From RGIG3528 sp963649295 (lineage in GTDB: Bacteria > Bacillota > Clostridia > Lachnospirales > Lachnospiraceae), in assembly GCA_963649295.1 (NCBI GenBank), contig CAVJHK010000002.1:1-64000 (forward strand): a DNA stretch of 64,000 nucleotides, read 5' to 3'. Shown here in pieces: positions 53,241-62,719 of this stretch. The translations under genes and the position numbers were made by a program. Under the pieces are notes generated by a model, which was not told the origin of the DNA, searched no databases, and worked only from the letters and a program-made list of their open reading frames with translations. Position 1 is the first letter of the stretch, and each line of letters begins with the position of its first letter.

Positions 53241-56210
53241 ATGATTGATATTTCGGGTAAATGGAATCTGAAATATGAGAATGAGACGGGTGACATTATT
53301 CTCCCCGGGATAATGCAATTGCAGGGATACGGGCATGATGTGGCTTTGAATACGGAATTTGTTTCCGGGCTTCACAATCATTTTTGGTATGAAAGAGAAG
53401 AATATTCATATAAAGAAGGAAAAGAAGTAAATGTCCCTTTTATTGCCGAACCCGCAAAAGTATACCGTGGGGAAGCCACATATACGAAAAATATTAAGAT
53501 TCAAACGGAAGAGCGCTATTTTCTTTATATAGAGCTTACACGCTGGAAGGTGACGGTATTTTTGGACGGGAATGAATGCGGCACACAATATACGCTTTTT
53601 ACACCTGTTTTATTTGATCTTGGTATTATAGAAAAAGGCTTGCATGAAATAAAGATTGTTGTCGACAATTCAATGCAGTTTCCTTATCGCCCCGACGGAC
53701 ATGCGGTTTCTGATGCTCTCGGCGCCACCTGGAACGGTATCGGCGGAGAATTTGCGCTTTTCACGGAAAGCGAGACGACCGAAAAGAATAAAGAGAAAAA
53801 TGAATATGCGGCTTCTCATAAGAGGGAAGTGAGTGTCAAAGACGGCAATTTTTATATTGACGGAAAGCCCAAATATATGCGTGGAACGCATTTTGGGGGA
53901 GATTATCCTTTGACCGGTATGCCGCCCGTCGACCTTGAATACTGGGATAAATTCATGAACCGGATAAAGGAATGGGGCTTTAATTTTATAAGATGTCATT
54001 CTTATTGTCCGCCGGATATGGCTTTTGTTGCGGCAGACAAGGCAGGCGTCTGTATCCAGGTAGAATGCGGCATGTGGAATGTATTTAACGAAGGCATTGA
54101 GATGCTTAGGGTATTGCGTGAAGAAACAGTAAAAATTCTTAAGGCATTCGGTCATCATCCGTCTTTTGTAATGCTTTCGCCGACAAATGAGCCGGACGGC
54201 GACTGGTACAACGTATTAAGAGACTGGGTAAAATTTGCCCGTGAAACGGATAAAAGTCTCGGATACGAAAATCGCAGAATTTATACGGCTGAATCAGGCT
54301 GGTTTTATGATACTGCTCCCGAAAAAATTACAGGAACGGATTATATTTATTTTCACAGGTCGGCTGTGGGACCTTTCCCGGGCGGAGCCATAAGAAATTT
54401 TAAGGGCTGGAAGGGAAAAGACTATGATGTGTCTCTGCCCGGGTGCACACTTCCCGTTATTACTCACGAAATGGGACAATGGTGCTCATATCCTGACTTT
54501 GATATCATAAATAAATTCAAAGGCTATATGAAGCCGAGCAATTATAAGCAGTTTAGGCATTCTGCCGAAAGAAAAGGAGTTTTAAGGTATAATAAGGATT
54601 TTGCTTATTGTTCCGGCAAAAATCAATTGAGATTTTTGAAGGAAGACATAGAAGCAAACATGCGCACAAAGGCAATTAAGGGATATGAATACCTGGATCT
54701 ACATGACTATCTTGGGCAGGGCGGCGCTTTTGTGGGTATCCTTGATGCTTTTTGGGATAATAAGGGGTATACTGAGCCGCCTGAAATTAAGAAAATTGTT
54801 TCTGATATCGTTTTGCTTACGCGGCTTAATTCCTATGTATTTAAAAATACCGATACTGTTTCGACTCCGGTAATTATTGCAAATTACGGGGACGGGGATA
54901 TCGTGGGAGCTTCTTTAAAAGTGAGTCTCGTACTTGATAATGAAATTTATTTTGAAAGCGTAACCGAAAACATAAATGCATTGTGCGGAGACAATACCGT
55001 TATTTCATTTGTTGATATTGACCTTATGGGAGTAAAACAAAATGCAAACGGAAAGCTTGCTGTGACGCTGAAAATGAGTAACAAAACAATATCTGAAAAC
55101 GACTGGGACATAAATGTTTTTGTAAAGGAAGATGAATTTGTTTCATCAAATGTCCTTTATACCAGGGATATGGAGGAAGCGTTTGATGCACTTCATGCGG
55201 GAAAAAGAGTTATATTTAGCCCATATCTCACCGATACGGATTATAATTGCCCTGTGTTCGGCATGAAAAATATATTTTGGAACGACCAAATGGGACCCAA
55301 ATGGTCGCGTCCCGTGGGTATTGTATGTGAAGAGAGTAACCCTTTGTTCAAATATTTTAAGACGGAAAAATCGGGCGGATGGCAATGGGAGGATATTCTT
55401 GACAATGCGCGCGGATTTTCAATTAATCCCGAATACAAAAATATCGTCAGAGGCATAGACGGCTGGAACAGAAACGAGCCGCAAAGCATTATTTTTGAAG
55501 GAAATGTGGCAAAAGGGAAACTCATTTTTGTGGGAGCCGCACTTGACGGTGATTTTGATGAGCGTCCCGCAGCATTCATACTTAAAAATGCGCTTATCCG
55601 TTATGCGGCATCGGAGGAATTTAATCCGGAAAATAATATAGCTGAAAACGAATTGTTAAAGCATCTTTATCCCGTTACAAGAGGAAACGGGATTATAAAA
55701 GATATTGAAGTGAAGGGCGCTGATATCGATATCCGTCCGTTACTTGACGCAAATCCCAATAACGTGTGGACTTTGGAAAATATAAAGGAATTTCCGGTAG
55801 AACTCAAAATAAAGCTTAAAAAAACGGTTAATGTATACGGAATCACTTATTTGCCGCCCGTGAGGGACAGAGATTTTTTGGGATGTGTAAAGGATTATGT
55901 GATTACCGTAAAAGATAAGGAAATAAAAAAAGGAATACTTAAAAACGATTTGCTTGGTGATACGGTCATTTTTGACGAAATTGCGACAGACGAAATAACC
56001 TTTAAAATTTATGATATATACGGAAATAAAGAATTTTCGGGCTACGTGGAACGTGACGACGGCTGGTATGAGTGTAAATTCCCGGCACCAAATACGATTC
56101 AGATTGCGGGAATTCTGATAAGATTTAACGGTGACTTTGAGTGCGCCCACGGGGATATAAAATTCTGGGCAGCGGAATCACAAAATAAGCACAAGGAAAT
56201 CGAAGCATAA
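53241..56210 (+). CDS. GH2-family glycoside hydrolase
   Basis: A 989-residue enzyme. An N-terminal jelly-roll (about 1-180, with DISGKWNLKYENETGD and LYIELTRWKVTVFLDGNECG) leads to a TIM barrel starting near KDGNFYIDGKPKYMRGTHFGG. The likely acid/base is Glu317 in SPTNEPDG and the likely nucleophile Glu410 in ITHEMGQW. C-terminal beta-domains follow, including a discoidin-like end. GH2 members include beta-galactosidase, beta-glucuronidase and beta-mannosidase; in this locus removal of galactose or glucuronate side groups from rhamnogalacturonan is likeliest. No signal peptide. GGAGG precedes the ATG. It lies 13 bases before the PL26-type gene. Confidence 0.85.
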   Translation: MIDISGKWNLKYENETGDIILPGIMQLQGYGHDVALNTEFVSGLHNHFWYEREEYSYKEGKEVNVPFIAEPAKVYRGEATYTKNIKIQTEERYFLYIELTRWKVTVFLDGNECGTQYTLFTPVLFDLGIIEKGLHEIKIVVDNSMQFPYRPDGHAVSDALGATWNGIGGEFALFTESETTEKNKEKNEYAASHKREVSVKDGNFYIDGKPKYMRGTHFGGDYPLTGMPPVDLEYWDKFMNRIKEWGFNFIRCHSYCPPDMAFVAADKAGVCIQVECGMWNVFNEGIEMLRVLREETVKILKAFGHHPSFVMLSPTNEPDGDWYNVLRDWVKFARETDKSLGYENRRIYTAESGWFYDTAPEKITGTDYIYFHRSAVGPFPGGAIRNFKGWKGKDYDVSLPGCTLPVITHEMGQWCSYPDFDIINKFKGYMKPSNYKQFRHSAERKGVLRYNKDFAYCSGKNQLRFLKEDIEANMRTKAIKGYEYLDLHDYLGQGGAFVGILDAFWDNKGYTEPPEIKKIVSDIVLLTRLNSYVFKNTDTVSTPVIIANYGDGDIVGASLKVSLVLDNEIYFESVTENINALCGDNTVISFVDIDLMGVKQNANGKLAVTLKMSNKTISENDWDINVFVKEDEFVSSNVLYTRDMEEAFDALHAGKRVIFSPYLTDTDYNCPVFGMKNIFWNDQMGPKWSRPVGIVCEESNPLFKYFKTEKSGGWQWEDILDNARGFSINPEYKNIVRGIDGWNRNEPQSIIFEGNVAKGKLIFVGAALDGDFDERPAAFILKNALIRYAASEEFNPENNIAENELLKHLYPVTRGNGIIKDIEVKGADIDIRPLLDANPNNVWTLENIKEFPVELKIKLKKTVNVYGITYLPPVRDRDFLGCVKDYVITVKDKEIKKGILKNDLLGDTVIFDEIATDEITFKIYDIYGNKEFSGYVERDDGWYECKFPAPNTIQIAGILIRFNGDFECAHGDIKFWAAESQNKHKEIEA

Positions 56211-56223
56211 GGAGGAAGTTTTT

Positions 56224-58911
56224 ATGAAACTCCGTAAAATTAAAGGAAATTCGGGATATACGACATTCGGATGCATGTGGAAAGAGGGAGAATGTGAGCG
56301 TGATTCGGGCTTTATATGTAAAAATGAAAAGGGAGATACTGTTCCCCTTCAGTCAAGAATTACGGCATATTGGCCAACAGGAACAGTAAAGTGGACTGCG
56401 CATACGGCGGACAGTAAGTATCTCCTTAATGAATTTACGGTTGATGTGTCAAAAAACAAAAATACGATAGAACAATATTCGTGCGGTGCGGAATATAAAA
56501 ATGCATGTAACAAAGAATTTTGTAATGCGGAAAATGCAAATCCGGGCGGAATCACAATTTCCGAAACAGAAAACGAAATTTTTGTATTTAACGGTATTTT
56601 TACGATCAGAATAAAAAAGTCCGGCGGGAATTTGTTTGAGGATATTGTTAAGAACGATAAAATAATTGCATTTTTGGCGCATCCGAAGCTTATAATTGAG
56701 GAACCCGTGACCATAAACGGAGAAACCTGTCGCTCCGAAAAAAATTATTACGGGCGGATAGATAAGGTTGAACCGGAAGAACAGGGCGATTTGCAATGCA
56801 TTTTTAAATTTACGGGAACGCATGTGAGACTTAATGACGAAAAATTGCAATTTGTCATAAGAATGCGTATAAATTACAATTCGCCGTCACTTCATTTTGT
56901 GCATACATTTATTTATGACGGTGACGAAAACAAAGATTTTTTGAAGGGATTGGGAGTAAGCTTTGGTATGCCTCTGTCCGGCGAAATGTATAACCGCCAC
57001 ATAAAGGTGACGGGTGACTATGGCATATTTCATGAATCTGCGGTTACACTTCAAAGCTGGCGCCCGAGAGTGCCTGAGGGACTTTCTGAATCTCAAATGG
57101 CGGGCGAAGTTTTAAAGCCTACCGGTGATGCGCTTACAGCAATTCAAAAAATTATGGAAGCCGTGCCTTTTTGGGGGACTTATGACATATGCCAGGACTC
57201 CGTAAATCACTTTGAAATCAGAAAAAAGCTTACGGGTGACGAATTCGGCTATATAGATTCTTTGCACGGAAACCGTACGGACGGCGCAATGTGTGTGGGG
57301 AGCGAATCGGGCTCGGTATTGCTCGGAATTCGTGATTTTTGGGAAAAGTATCCGTCGGGATATACGGTAACGGGCTTTGATACCGATAATTTAAACATAG
57401 ACATCTGGCTTTGGAGCCCAAGCGCCAGACCTATGGATTACAGGCATTATGCCGCGCGCGGATATAACCGGGTTTGTTACGAGGGCTATGATTATAAGGG
57501 AGCGGATCCTTACGGAACAGCATGCACAAACGAATTTGAAATCATGTTTTCCGACAAAATGATTGTAAGCGACGAAGAGCTTGGGATTTTTAAGGAAAAT
57601 TATACCGATCCCGTCTTTTATGCGGGTGATCCCGAATTTTACCATGATATGCGCGCATTCGGTTACTGGTCGCTGCCGCTTACATCCACGGAAACCGAAA
57701 AATGGCTTGAAGGTGAGCTCGAAAAAGCATTTAAATTTTATGAAAACGAAGTGGAGCAGCGCCTTTGGTACGGAATGTTTAATTATGGCGATTTTATGCA
57801 TACTTATGATATTTCGAGGCATAAATGGCGTTATGATGTGGGCGGCTATGCATGGGACAATACGGAGCTTGTGCCCACACTCTGGCTCTGGCTTTATTTT
57901 ATGAGAACGGGAAGGGCGGATGTGTTCAGGCTTGCCGAACGGCTTTCGCGCCATACGTCGGAGGTGGATGTTTATCATATCGGAAAATACAAGGGAATGG
58001 GCTCACGCCACAATGTGCGCCACTGGGGATGCCCCTGCAAGGAAGCGCGAATTGCGATGGCGGGGCATCACAGATATTATTATTATCTGACCGGCGACAG
58101 ACGTCTTGAAGACATCTTTGAGGAACTGAAAGATAATGAGGAAACATTTAAGGCGCGCGATCCGCTCGGAGATTTTTATGATAAGTCGGAAATGGTTTAT
58201 GTAAGCCATGCACGTTCGGGCCCTGACTGGTCTTCGCTTTGTTCAAACTGGATGACGGAATGGGAAAGAAAAAATGATGCAAGGTACCGCGACAAAATAC
58301 TTGTAGGCTCGGACGACATTAAAAAGGCACCCTTAAAGCTTATATCGGGCCCGGATTTTGAATTTGATCCGGATACGGTGCATTTGCGCTACATAGGAGA
58401 GCGCACGACCGGCGGAACGCATTTGCAAATATGCATGGGAGCACCTTCAATCTGGACCGAAATGGCGGATTTGCTTTGTGACGAAGAATGGAAAGACATG
58501 ATGGCAGATTACGGCAAAATGTATTTTCTTTCGTATGACGAGCAAAGAAAAGCGGGAAAAGGCCTAATCGGAAACAGGGAATTTACGATTCCGATGTTTG
58601 CGGCGGGAATAGGAGCATATGCGGCAAAAAGATTGCAGGATCCGGAGCTTGCCAAAAACGTATGGAAGATTTTGCTTAATTCCGTGATTTCGGAAAACGA
58701 TTTAACCGGATTTTCGTGTGTGACACATCATGACACCGCAAATATAAAGGAATTAAAGGAAATTCCGTGGATCAGCACGAATTTTGCGGCCCAATTTTGC
58801 TTAAATGCGATAATGGCACTTGATTTTATAAGGGAATATTTGCCGGGGACACTTGACGCAGCAAAAAAAATGATAGATTCCGGCGAAAGCTCGGTTTTCA
58901 GAAAGGCATAA
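56224..58911 (+). CDS. PcRGLX/YetA-like protein, probable PL26 exo-rhamnogalacturonan lyase
   Basis: An 895-residue cytoplasmic protein with the PcRGLX/YetA organisation: an N-terminal beta-domain (VPLQSRITAYWPTGTVKWTAHTA), a central domain with GTHVRLNDEKLQFVIRMRINYNSPSLHFVHTFIYDGDE, and a helical barrel region with GMFNYGDFMHTYD, WRYDVGGYAWDNTELVPTLWLWLYF and RHWGCPCKEARIA. The characterised fungal member releases unsaturated galacturonosyl-rhamnose units; B. subtilis YetA sits in a rhamnogalacturonan cluster. The reaction here is by family analogy. AAGGAGG precedes the ATG, and GH2, this gene and rhaM probably form one operon. Confidence 0.8.
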   Translation: MKLRKIKGNSGYTTFGCMWKEGECERDSGFICKNEKGDTVPLQSRITAYWPTGTVKWTAHTADSKYLLNEFTVDVSKNKNTIEQYSCGAEYKNACNKEFCNAENANPGGITISETENEIFVFNGIFTIRIKKSGGNLFEDIVKNDKIIAFLAHPKLIIEEPVTINGETCRSEKNYYGRIDKVEPEEQGDLQCIFKFTGTHVRLNDEKLQFVIRMRINYNSPSLHFVHTFIYDGDENKDFLKGLGVSFGMPLSGEMYNRHIKVTGDYGIFHESAVTLQSWRPRVPEGLSESQMAGEVLKPTGDALTAIQKIMEAVPFWGTYDICQDSVNHFEIRKKLTGDEFGYIDSLHGNRTDGAMCVGSESGSVLLGIRDFWEKYPSGYTVTGFDTDNLNIDIWLWSPSARPMDYRHYAARGYNRVCYEGYDYKGADPYGTACTNEFEIMFSDKMIVSDEELGIFKENYTDPVFYAGDPEFYHDMRAFGYWSLPLTSTETEKWLEGELEKAFKFYENEVEQRLWYGMFNYGDFMHTYDISRHKWRYDVGGYAWDNTELVPTLWLWLYFMRTGRADVFRLAERLSRHTSEVDVYHIGKYKGMGSRHNVRHWGCPCKEARIAMAGHHRYYYYLTGDRRLEDIFEELKDNEETFKARDPLGDFYDKSEMVYVSHARSGPDWSSLCSNWMTEWERKNDARYRDKILVGSDDIKKAPLKLISGPDFEFDPDTVHLRYIGERTTGGTHLQICMGAPSIWTEMADLLCDEEWKDMMADYGKMYFLSYDEQRKAGKGLIGNREFTIPMFAAGIGAYAAKRLQDPELAKNVWKILLNSVISENDLTGFSCVTHHDTANIKELKEIPWISTNFAAQFCLNAIMALDFIREYLPGTLDAAKKMIDSGESSVFRKA

Positions 58912-58995
58912 AATACGTAAGTTAACCGATCGGGATAAAAAAAACAGTCTCTGATCGCAAAAATTTTAAAATTATCCAAACGGAGGAACAAAAAA

Positions 58996-59307
58996 ATGAT
59001 CAAAGGATTCAAAATGAAACTTTTTCCCGGGCAGGAAGCGGAGTACGAAAGAAGGCATAATCTGTTGTGGCCCGAAATGAAGGACATGATTCATGAGTAC
59101 GGCGGCAAAAATTATACAATTTTTCTTGATAAGGAAACGCTCACGCTTTTTGGTTATATCGAAATAGAAAACGAGGAGCTTTGGGCTAAGGGCGCGGATA
59201 CCGCAATTAACCGCAAGTGGTGGGATTTTATGGCTGACATCATGGAAACAAATCCGGACAACAGCCCCGTAAGCATTGATTTAAAGACGGTTTTCCATCT
59301 TGACTAA
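58996..59307 (+). CDS. rhaM: L-rhamnose mutarotase
   Basis: A 103-residue cytoplasmic enzyme that interconverts alpha and beta anomers of L-rhamnose. GFKMKLFPGQEAEYERRHNLLWPEM (about 4-28) and the C-terminal RKWWDFMADIMETNPDNSPVSIDLKTVFHLD are the family blocks. Full family length. GGAGG at 58982-58986 precedes the ATG. Its presence downstream of the lyases supports rhamnose release by this operon, although the rhamnose isomerase, kinase and aldolase genes are not in the window. Confidence 0.93.
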   Translation: MIKGFKMKLFPGQEAEYERRHNLLWPEMKDMIHEYGGKNYTIFLDKETLTLFGYIEIENEELWAKGADTAINRKWWDFMADIMETNPDNSPVSIDLKTVFHLD

Positions 59308-59326
59308 AAATACGGGTTGACTCTTC

Positions 59327-59376
59327 AGAAATTCAAGGCGTAGCCGTATTATACGAAAATTTCTATTATTTTTTGC
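59327..59376. terminator. Candidate terminator between rhaM and the AraC gene
   Basis: AGAAATT (59327-59333) pairs with AATTTCT (59358-59364), followed by ATTATTTTTT. The stem is AT-only apart from one pair and the loop is long. Confidence 0.35.
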
Positions 59377-59389
59377 ATGAAAATTATGA

Positions 59390-60352
59390 TTATTTTTCGG
59401 GGTACAGCCATCCCTTGTAACGCCGGATTTCCGTTTTGTTTAACTGTTCTCTTTTTGACAGCGTCTCGTGACGATAGGTGCGGGGCGTTGTCTTTTTTTG
59501 TTCGGCAAAATGTCTGTTAAAGCTTGTAAGCGACTTAAAGCCCACCGCTTCCGAAATGTTTACTATCGGATCTTCGGTGCTGACAAGCAGATCGCATGCT
59601 TTATCTATACGCAGCTTATTCAAAAAATCGAGCGGAGAGGTGCCTATTATGCTGTGAAAGAGGCGCCTGAAGTGTGTGGGGCTTAGGTGCGATATTTCGG
59701 CAAGGTAGTCGATGTCGATGCTTTCCGCATAGTGTTCGTCGATATAATCAAGGACGGCGGACAGCACCATTGCGTTTTCGGGCGGATTTTCGGATGAGGT
59801 TATCGCTTCGCCGCCCGCACTTTGGATGCGGGTGAGTTTAACAATCAGCGAAATAAGCAGTCCTGCGGCGCATGTTTTGTAATTTTGTTTTTGACCTTCA
59901 AGCTCGTTTACGATTGAGATCGCAAGAGGATAAATGTCGGGATATTCGTCGCGCGTAATAATATATTTGTAATTTTTGTAGGCGGCAACGGATAAGTCAA
60001 AGCTTTGTACGGCTGTGTTCGGCAAAAAAAGCTTCATAAATTCGTTTTCGTCCACATAAATGTATGACCAGTGGCTTTCTGTGCCCGCTTCCGACCAGGT
60101 GGTATGCGGAATATTTTTCGGAATACAGGTTATGTCACCCGCTTTAAAGGAGAGAGGCGCTTTAATTCCGTTAAAATCCATATATCCGGATTCGGAATGG
60201 CATATTCCGATCTCGAGACAGTTGTGAAAATGGAGAGTATTGCTCTTTGTGCTCGAAATTTTCCAATAATCGCCCGAGAGCAGAAATACGGGGAAATCGT
60301 AGGGCAGATAATAGTTTCTGTATTCGGTTATTTGGGTCTTTTGCTTTGACAT
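59390..60352 (-). CDS. AraC-family regulator with cupin sensor
   Basis: A 320-residue regulator. The N-terminus is a cupin sugar-sensing domain (HFHNCLEIGICHSESGYMDFNG, FKAGDITCIPKNIPHTTW, about 45-100). The C-terminus holds the double helix-turn-helix: IDYLAEISHLSPTHFRRLFHSIIGTSPLDFLNKLRIDKACDLL, then NISEAVGFKSLTSFNRHFAEQKKTTPRTYR. It is divergent from the third importer (60686 onward), which it probably controls, with rhamnose or a rhamnogalacturonan fragment as the possible ligand. Confidence 0.9.
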   Translation of the reverse strand: MSKQKTQITEYRNYYLPYDFPVFLLSGDYWKISSTKSNTLHFHNCLEIGICHSESGYMDFNGIKAPLSFKAGDITCIPKNIPHTTWSEAGTESHWSYIYVDENEFMKLFLPNTAVQSFDLSVAAYKNYKYIITRDEYPDIYPLAISIVNELEGQKQNYKTCAAGLLISLIVKLTRIQSAGGEAITSSENPPENAMVLSAVLDYIDEHYAESIDIDYLAEISHLSPTHFRRLFHSIIGTSPLDFLNKLRIDKACDLLVSTEDPIVNISEAVGFKSLTSFNRHFAEQKKTTPRTYRHETLSKREQLNKTEIRRYKGWLYPEK

Positions 60353-60685
60353 GGGTTCTCCTTAAACGTTTACGAAAACGAGCATTTATGCGCGGTTTTA
60401 AACCAAAAAACTTTGGGAATTAACAAAAATACAAAAAAACATGGTAATTATGTACAAAAAAAAACAAACTTAACAAAACAAATTGTCTAAGTTCAACAAG
60501 GGTTCGTGACTGTATTTTATCATAAATGGTTGAAATTGCATAGTAATAATAAGTATATGATTAGAAAAAAAATTACAAGTATTTCATAATGGTGACACAA
60601 GTTGAACGTTATAGGAAGTAAAAATTAACTTCCTATAAATTACATTATAAACATGAATAAAAAGCAACACCCCGGAGGTATCTGT
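60353..60685. promoter_or_regulatory. Divergent control region, 333 bases
   Basis: Holds the control signals for the AraC gene and the third importer. The clearest element is a perfect 11-base inverted repeat, TTATAGGAAGT (60609-60619) with ACTTCCTATAA (60628-60638), eight bases apart and about 50 bases before the permease start. Further upstream lie AACTTA/TAAGTT half-sites (about 60466-60492) and a loose -35/-10 candidate (TTGAAA 60530, TATGAT 60556). No small gene is supported. Confidence 0.5.
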
Positions 60686-61681
60686 ATGGGAAAACAAATT
60701 GCCGCATCCGTTCCGGCAAAAGAAAACAAAATTGTTGAGCCGGATCGCAAAACAAAGATTAACCGCATTAAAAAGGATTGCAAAAAAGCGGTTAAGCGCG
60801 ACTGGCAGCTTTATCTTATGGTTCTCATTCCGCTTGTTCTTGTGATTTTGTTTAATTATGCGGCTTATCCGGGACTCAGGATGGTTTTCTACGATTACAA
60901 AATCATGAAGGGCTATGAAGGCAGCAAATTCGTCGGATTCGAAAATTTTAAGACTCTTTTTCACAGCTCGCAGTTTTTGTCCGCTTTAAAAAATTCGATT
61001 GTATTTAATATCCTTGATTTGCTTCTCGGATTTCCGATGCCGATTATCCTTGCTCTTCTTTTGAACGAGCTCAGATACAAAAAATTCAAAAAAGTTTCGC
61101 AAACAATACTTTATCTTCCTCACTTCCTTTCGTGGGCCGTTATCGGAGCCGTTGGATATGCGATGTTCCGTCCTCAGACGGGCTTTGTGAACATCCTTTT
61201 AAAGGAATGGGGGTTGATAGAAGAGGGAATTCCATTTCTTACCGAAAAATGGCATTGGGCGATTACATATCTGATTGTTGCCGTCTGGCAGTCGATGGGA
61301 TGGGGCACAATCCTTTATCTTGCCGCAATCTCAAGCATCAGTGGCGAACTTTATGAGGCTGCGATGATTGACGGCGCAAACCGCTGGCAGAGAATGTGGC
61401 ATATCACGCTTCCCGGAATCAGAAGTACGGCTGTAACGCTTCTTATTATGAATCTCGGCCGTCTCATGGGCTCAAGCCTTGAGCGTCTTACGGCATTTGA
61501 CAATGCGATGGTAAGAGATTTCCAATATCAGCTTGCCGTATATATTTATCAATTCGGACTTCAGTCGTCCCACTATTCGCTTGCCACGGCCGCAAATCTG
61601 TTCCAGTCGGTAATCGGACTTATACTTGTGCTTGTTTCCGACCGTATAGCAAAAGCGCTCGGCGAAAACGGATTGTTATAG
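60686..61681 (+). CDS. Sugar ABC transporter permease, LplB-like, third importer
   Basis: A 331-residue permease of the LplB/YteP type with six membrane segments; EAA loop YEAAMIDGANRWQRMWHITLPGIRS (about 223-247). The start at 60686 follows GGAGG at 60671-60675. LplB/YteP permeases in Bacilli carry rhamnogalacturonan oligosaccharides; the locus content supports this. It lies 13 bases before the partner permease gene. Confidence 0.92.
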   Translation: MGKQIAASVPAKENKIVEPDRKTKINRIKKDCKKAVKRDWQLYLMVLIPLVLVILFNYAAYPGLRMVFYDYKIMKGYEGSKFVGFENFKTLFHSSQFLSALKNSIVFNILDLLLGFPMPIILALLLNELRYKKFKKVSQTILYLPHFLSWAVIGAVGYAMFRPQTGFVNILLKEWGLIEEGIPFLTEKWHWAITYLIVAVWQSMGWGTILYLAAISSISGELYEAAMIDGANRWQRMWHITLPGIRSTAVTLLIMNLGRLMGSSLERLTAFDNAMVRDFQYQLAVYIYQFGLQSSHYSLATAANLFQSVIGLILVLVSDRIAKALGENGLL

Positions 61682-61694
61682 AAAGGAGGTCACT

Positions 61695-62615
61695 ATGGCT
61701 AAAAACAAAGACAAAATTAACGAAAGCACTGTCGGTGACGGAACAAGGGCCATTACAAAATTCCGTGTCAGTGATCTTCTCATAATGATATTTATCGGGA
61801 TATTGTGTCTTACATGCGTCATTCCCTTTTGGCATGTTGCCGTAAAATCCATTTCAAGCAATGCCGCAGTTTCCGCAAATTCGGTTTTCTTGTGGCCAAA
61901 GGACTTGAGCTTTGCCGCTTACAAGCAGATATTCAAAGACGGTGAGCTTACTTATTCGATGGCTTTTTCCGTCGGGGTGACCGTACTTTTTACGGTTCTC
62001 GGAATGCTTGTATGCACATGTGCGGCTTATCCGCTTTCAAGAAAACGGCTTAAGGGCAGGGCAGTATTGTCGTTTTTACTCATGGTTCCCATGTATTTTT
62101 CGGCAGGACTCCTTCCTACATACCTTTTGTATTATAAGCTTCATTTGATAGACAATTTTTGGGTACTTATTCTTCCTCTTATTTATTCGGCTTACAATAT
62201 GATGATAATGAAGAATTATTTCCTTACCAATTTGCCGGATGAACTTGAGGAATCGGCATTCCTTGACGGTGCAACAAATTTCCAGATACTTTGGAAAATA
62301 GCACTTCCGCTTTCAAAGCCTATTATTGCAACGCTTTCGCTTTTCTATGCGGTCGGACGTTGGAATGCATATTCGGACAACATGTATTATACTTCAAAGG
62401 AAAGCTTAAAGCTTGCGCAATACAAGCTCTATCAGATGGTTTTGAACGCATCGGACACAATCGATTTGGTCGGTGAAACAACTGCTCAAAAGAGCTCACC
62501 GCAGGTCTTGCAGGCGGCATCGATAATGTTTGTCACGATTCCGATCCTTGTGATTTATCCTTTTGTGCAAAAATATTTTGTTAAGGGCACAATGGTGGGT
62601 GCCGTAAAGGGATGA
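61695..62615 (+). CDS. Sugar ABC transporter permease, YtcP-like, third importer
   Basis: A 306-residue permease of the YtcP/LplC type; EAA loop LEESAFLDGATNFQILWKIALPLSKP (about 179-204). The protein ends with the family-typical QKYFVKGTMVGAVKG. AAAGGAGG lies just before the ATG. It pairs with the LplB-like permease and the binding protein that follows. Confidence 0.93.
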   Translation: MAKNKDKINESTVGDGTRAITKFRVSDLLIMIFIGILCLTCVIPFWHVAVKSISSNAAVSANSVFLWPKDLSFAAYKQIFKDGELTYSMAFSVGVTVLFTVLGMLVCTCAAYPLSRKRLKGRAVLSFLLMVPMYFSAGLLPTYLLYYKLHLIDNFWVLILPLIYSAYNMMIMKNYFLTNLPDELEESAFLDGATNFQILWKIALPLSKPIIATLSLFYAVGRWNAYSDNMYYTSKESLKLAQYKLYQMVLNASDTIDLVGETTAQKSSPQVLQAASIMFVTIPILVIYPFVQKYFVKGTMVGAVKG

Positions 62616-62719
62616 CCCATGGGAAATGCCCGGATAATTAAATAATCAATATCTTGATAGTTTCCCTTTTTAAGGGTGCTATATAAATCAGCGTGAAAAC
62701 GCCAAAAAGGAGGAATTTT

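Noticed and set aside
57391..57978. A 195-codon minus-strand frame inside the PL26-type gene
   Set aside because: Basic, Pro/His-rich shadow translation of a conserved coding region, with no start signals.
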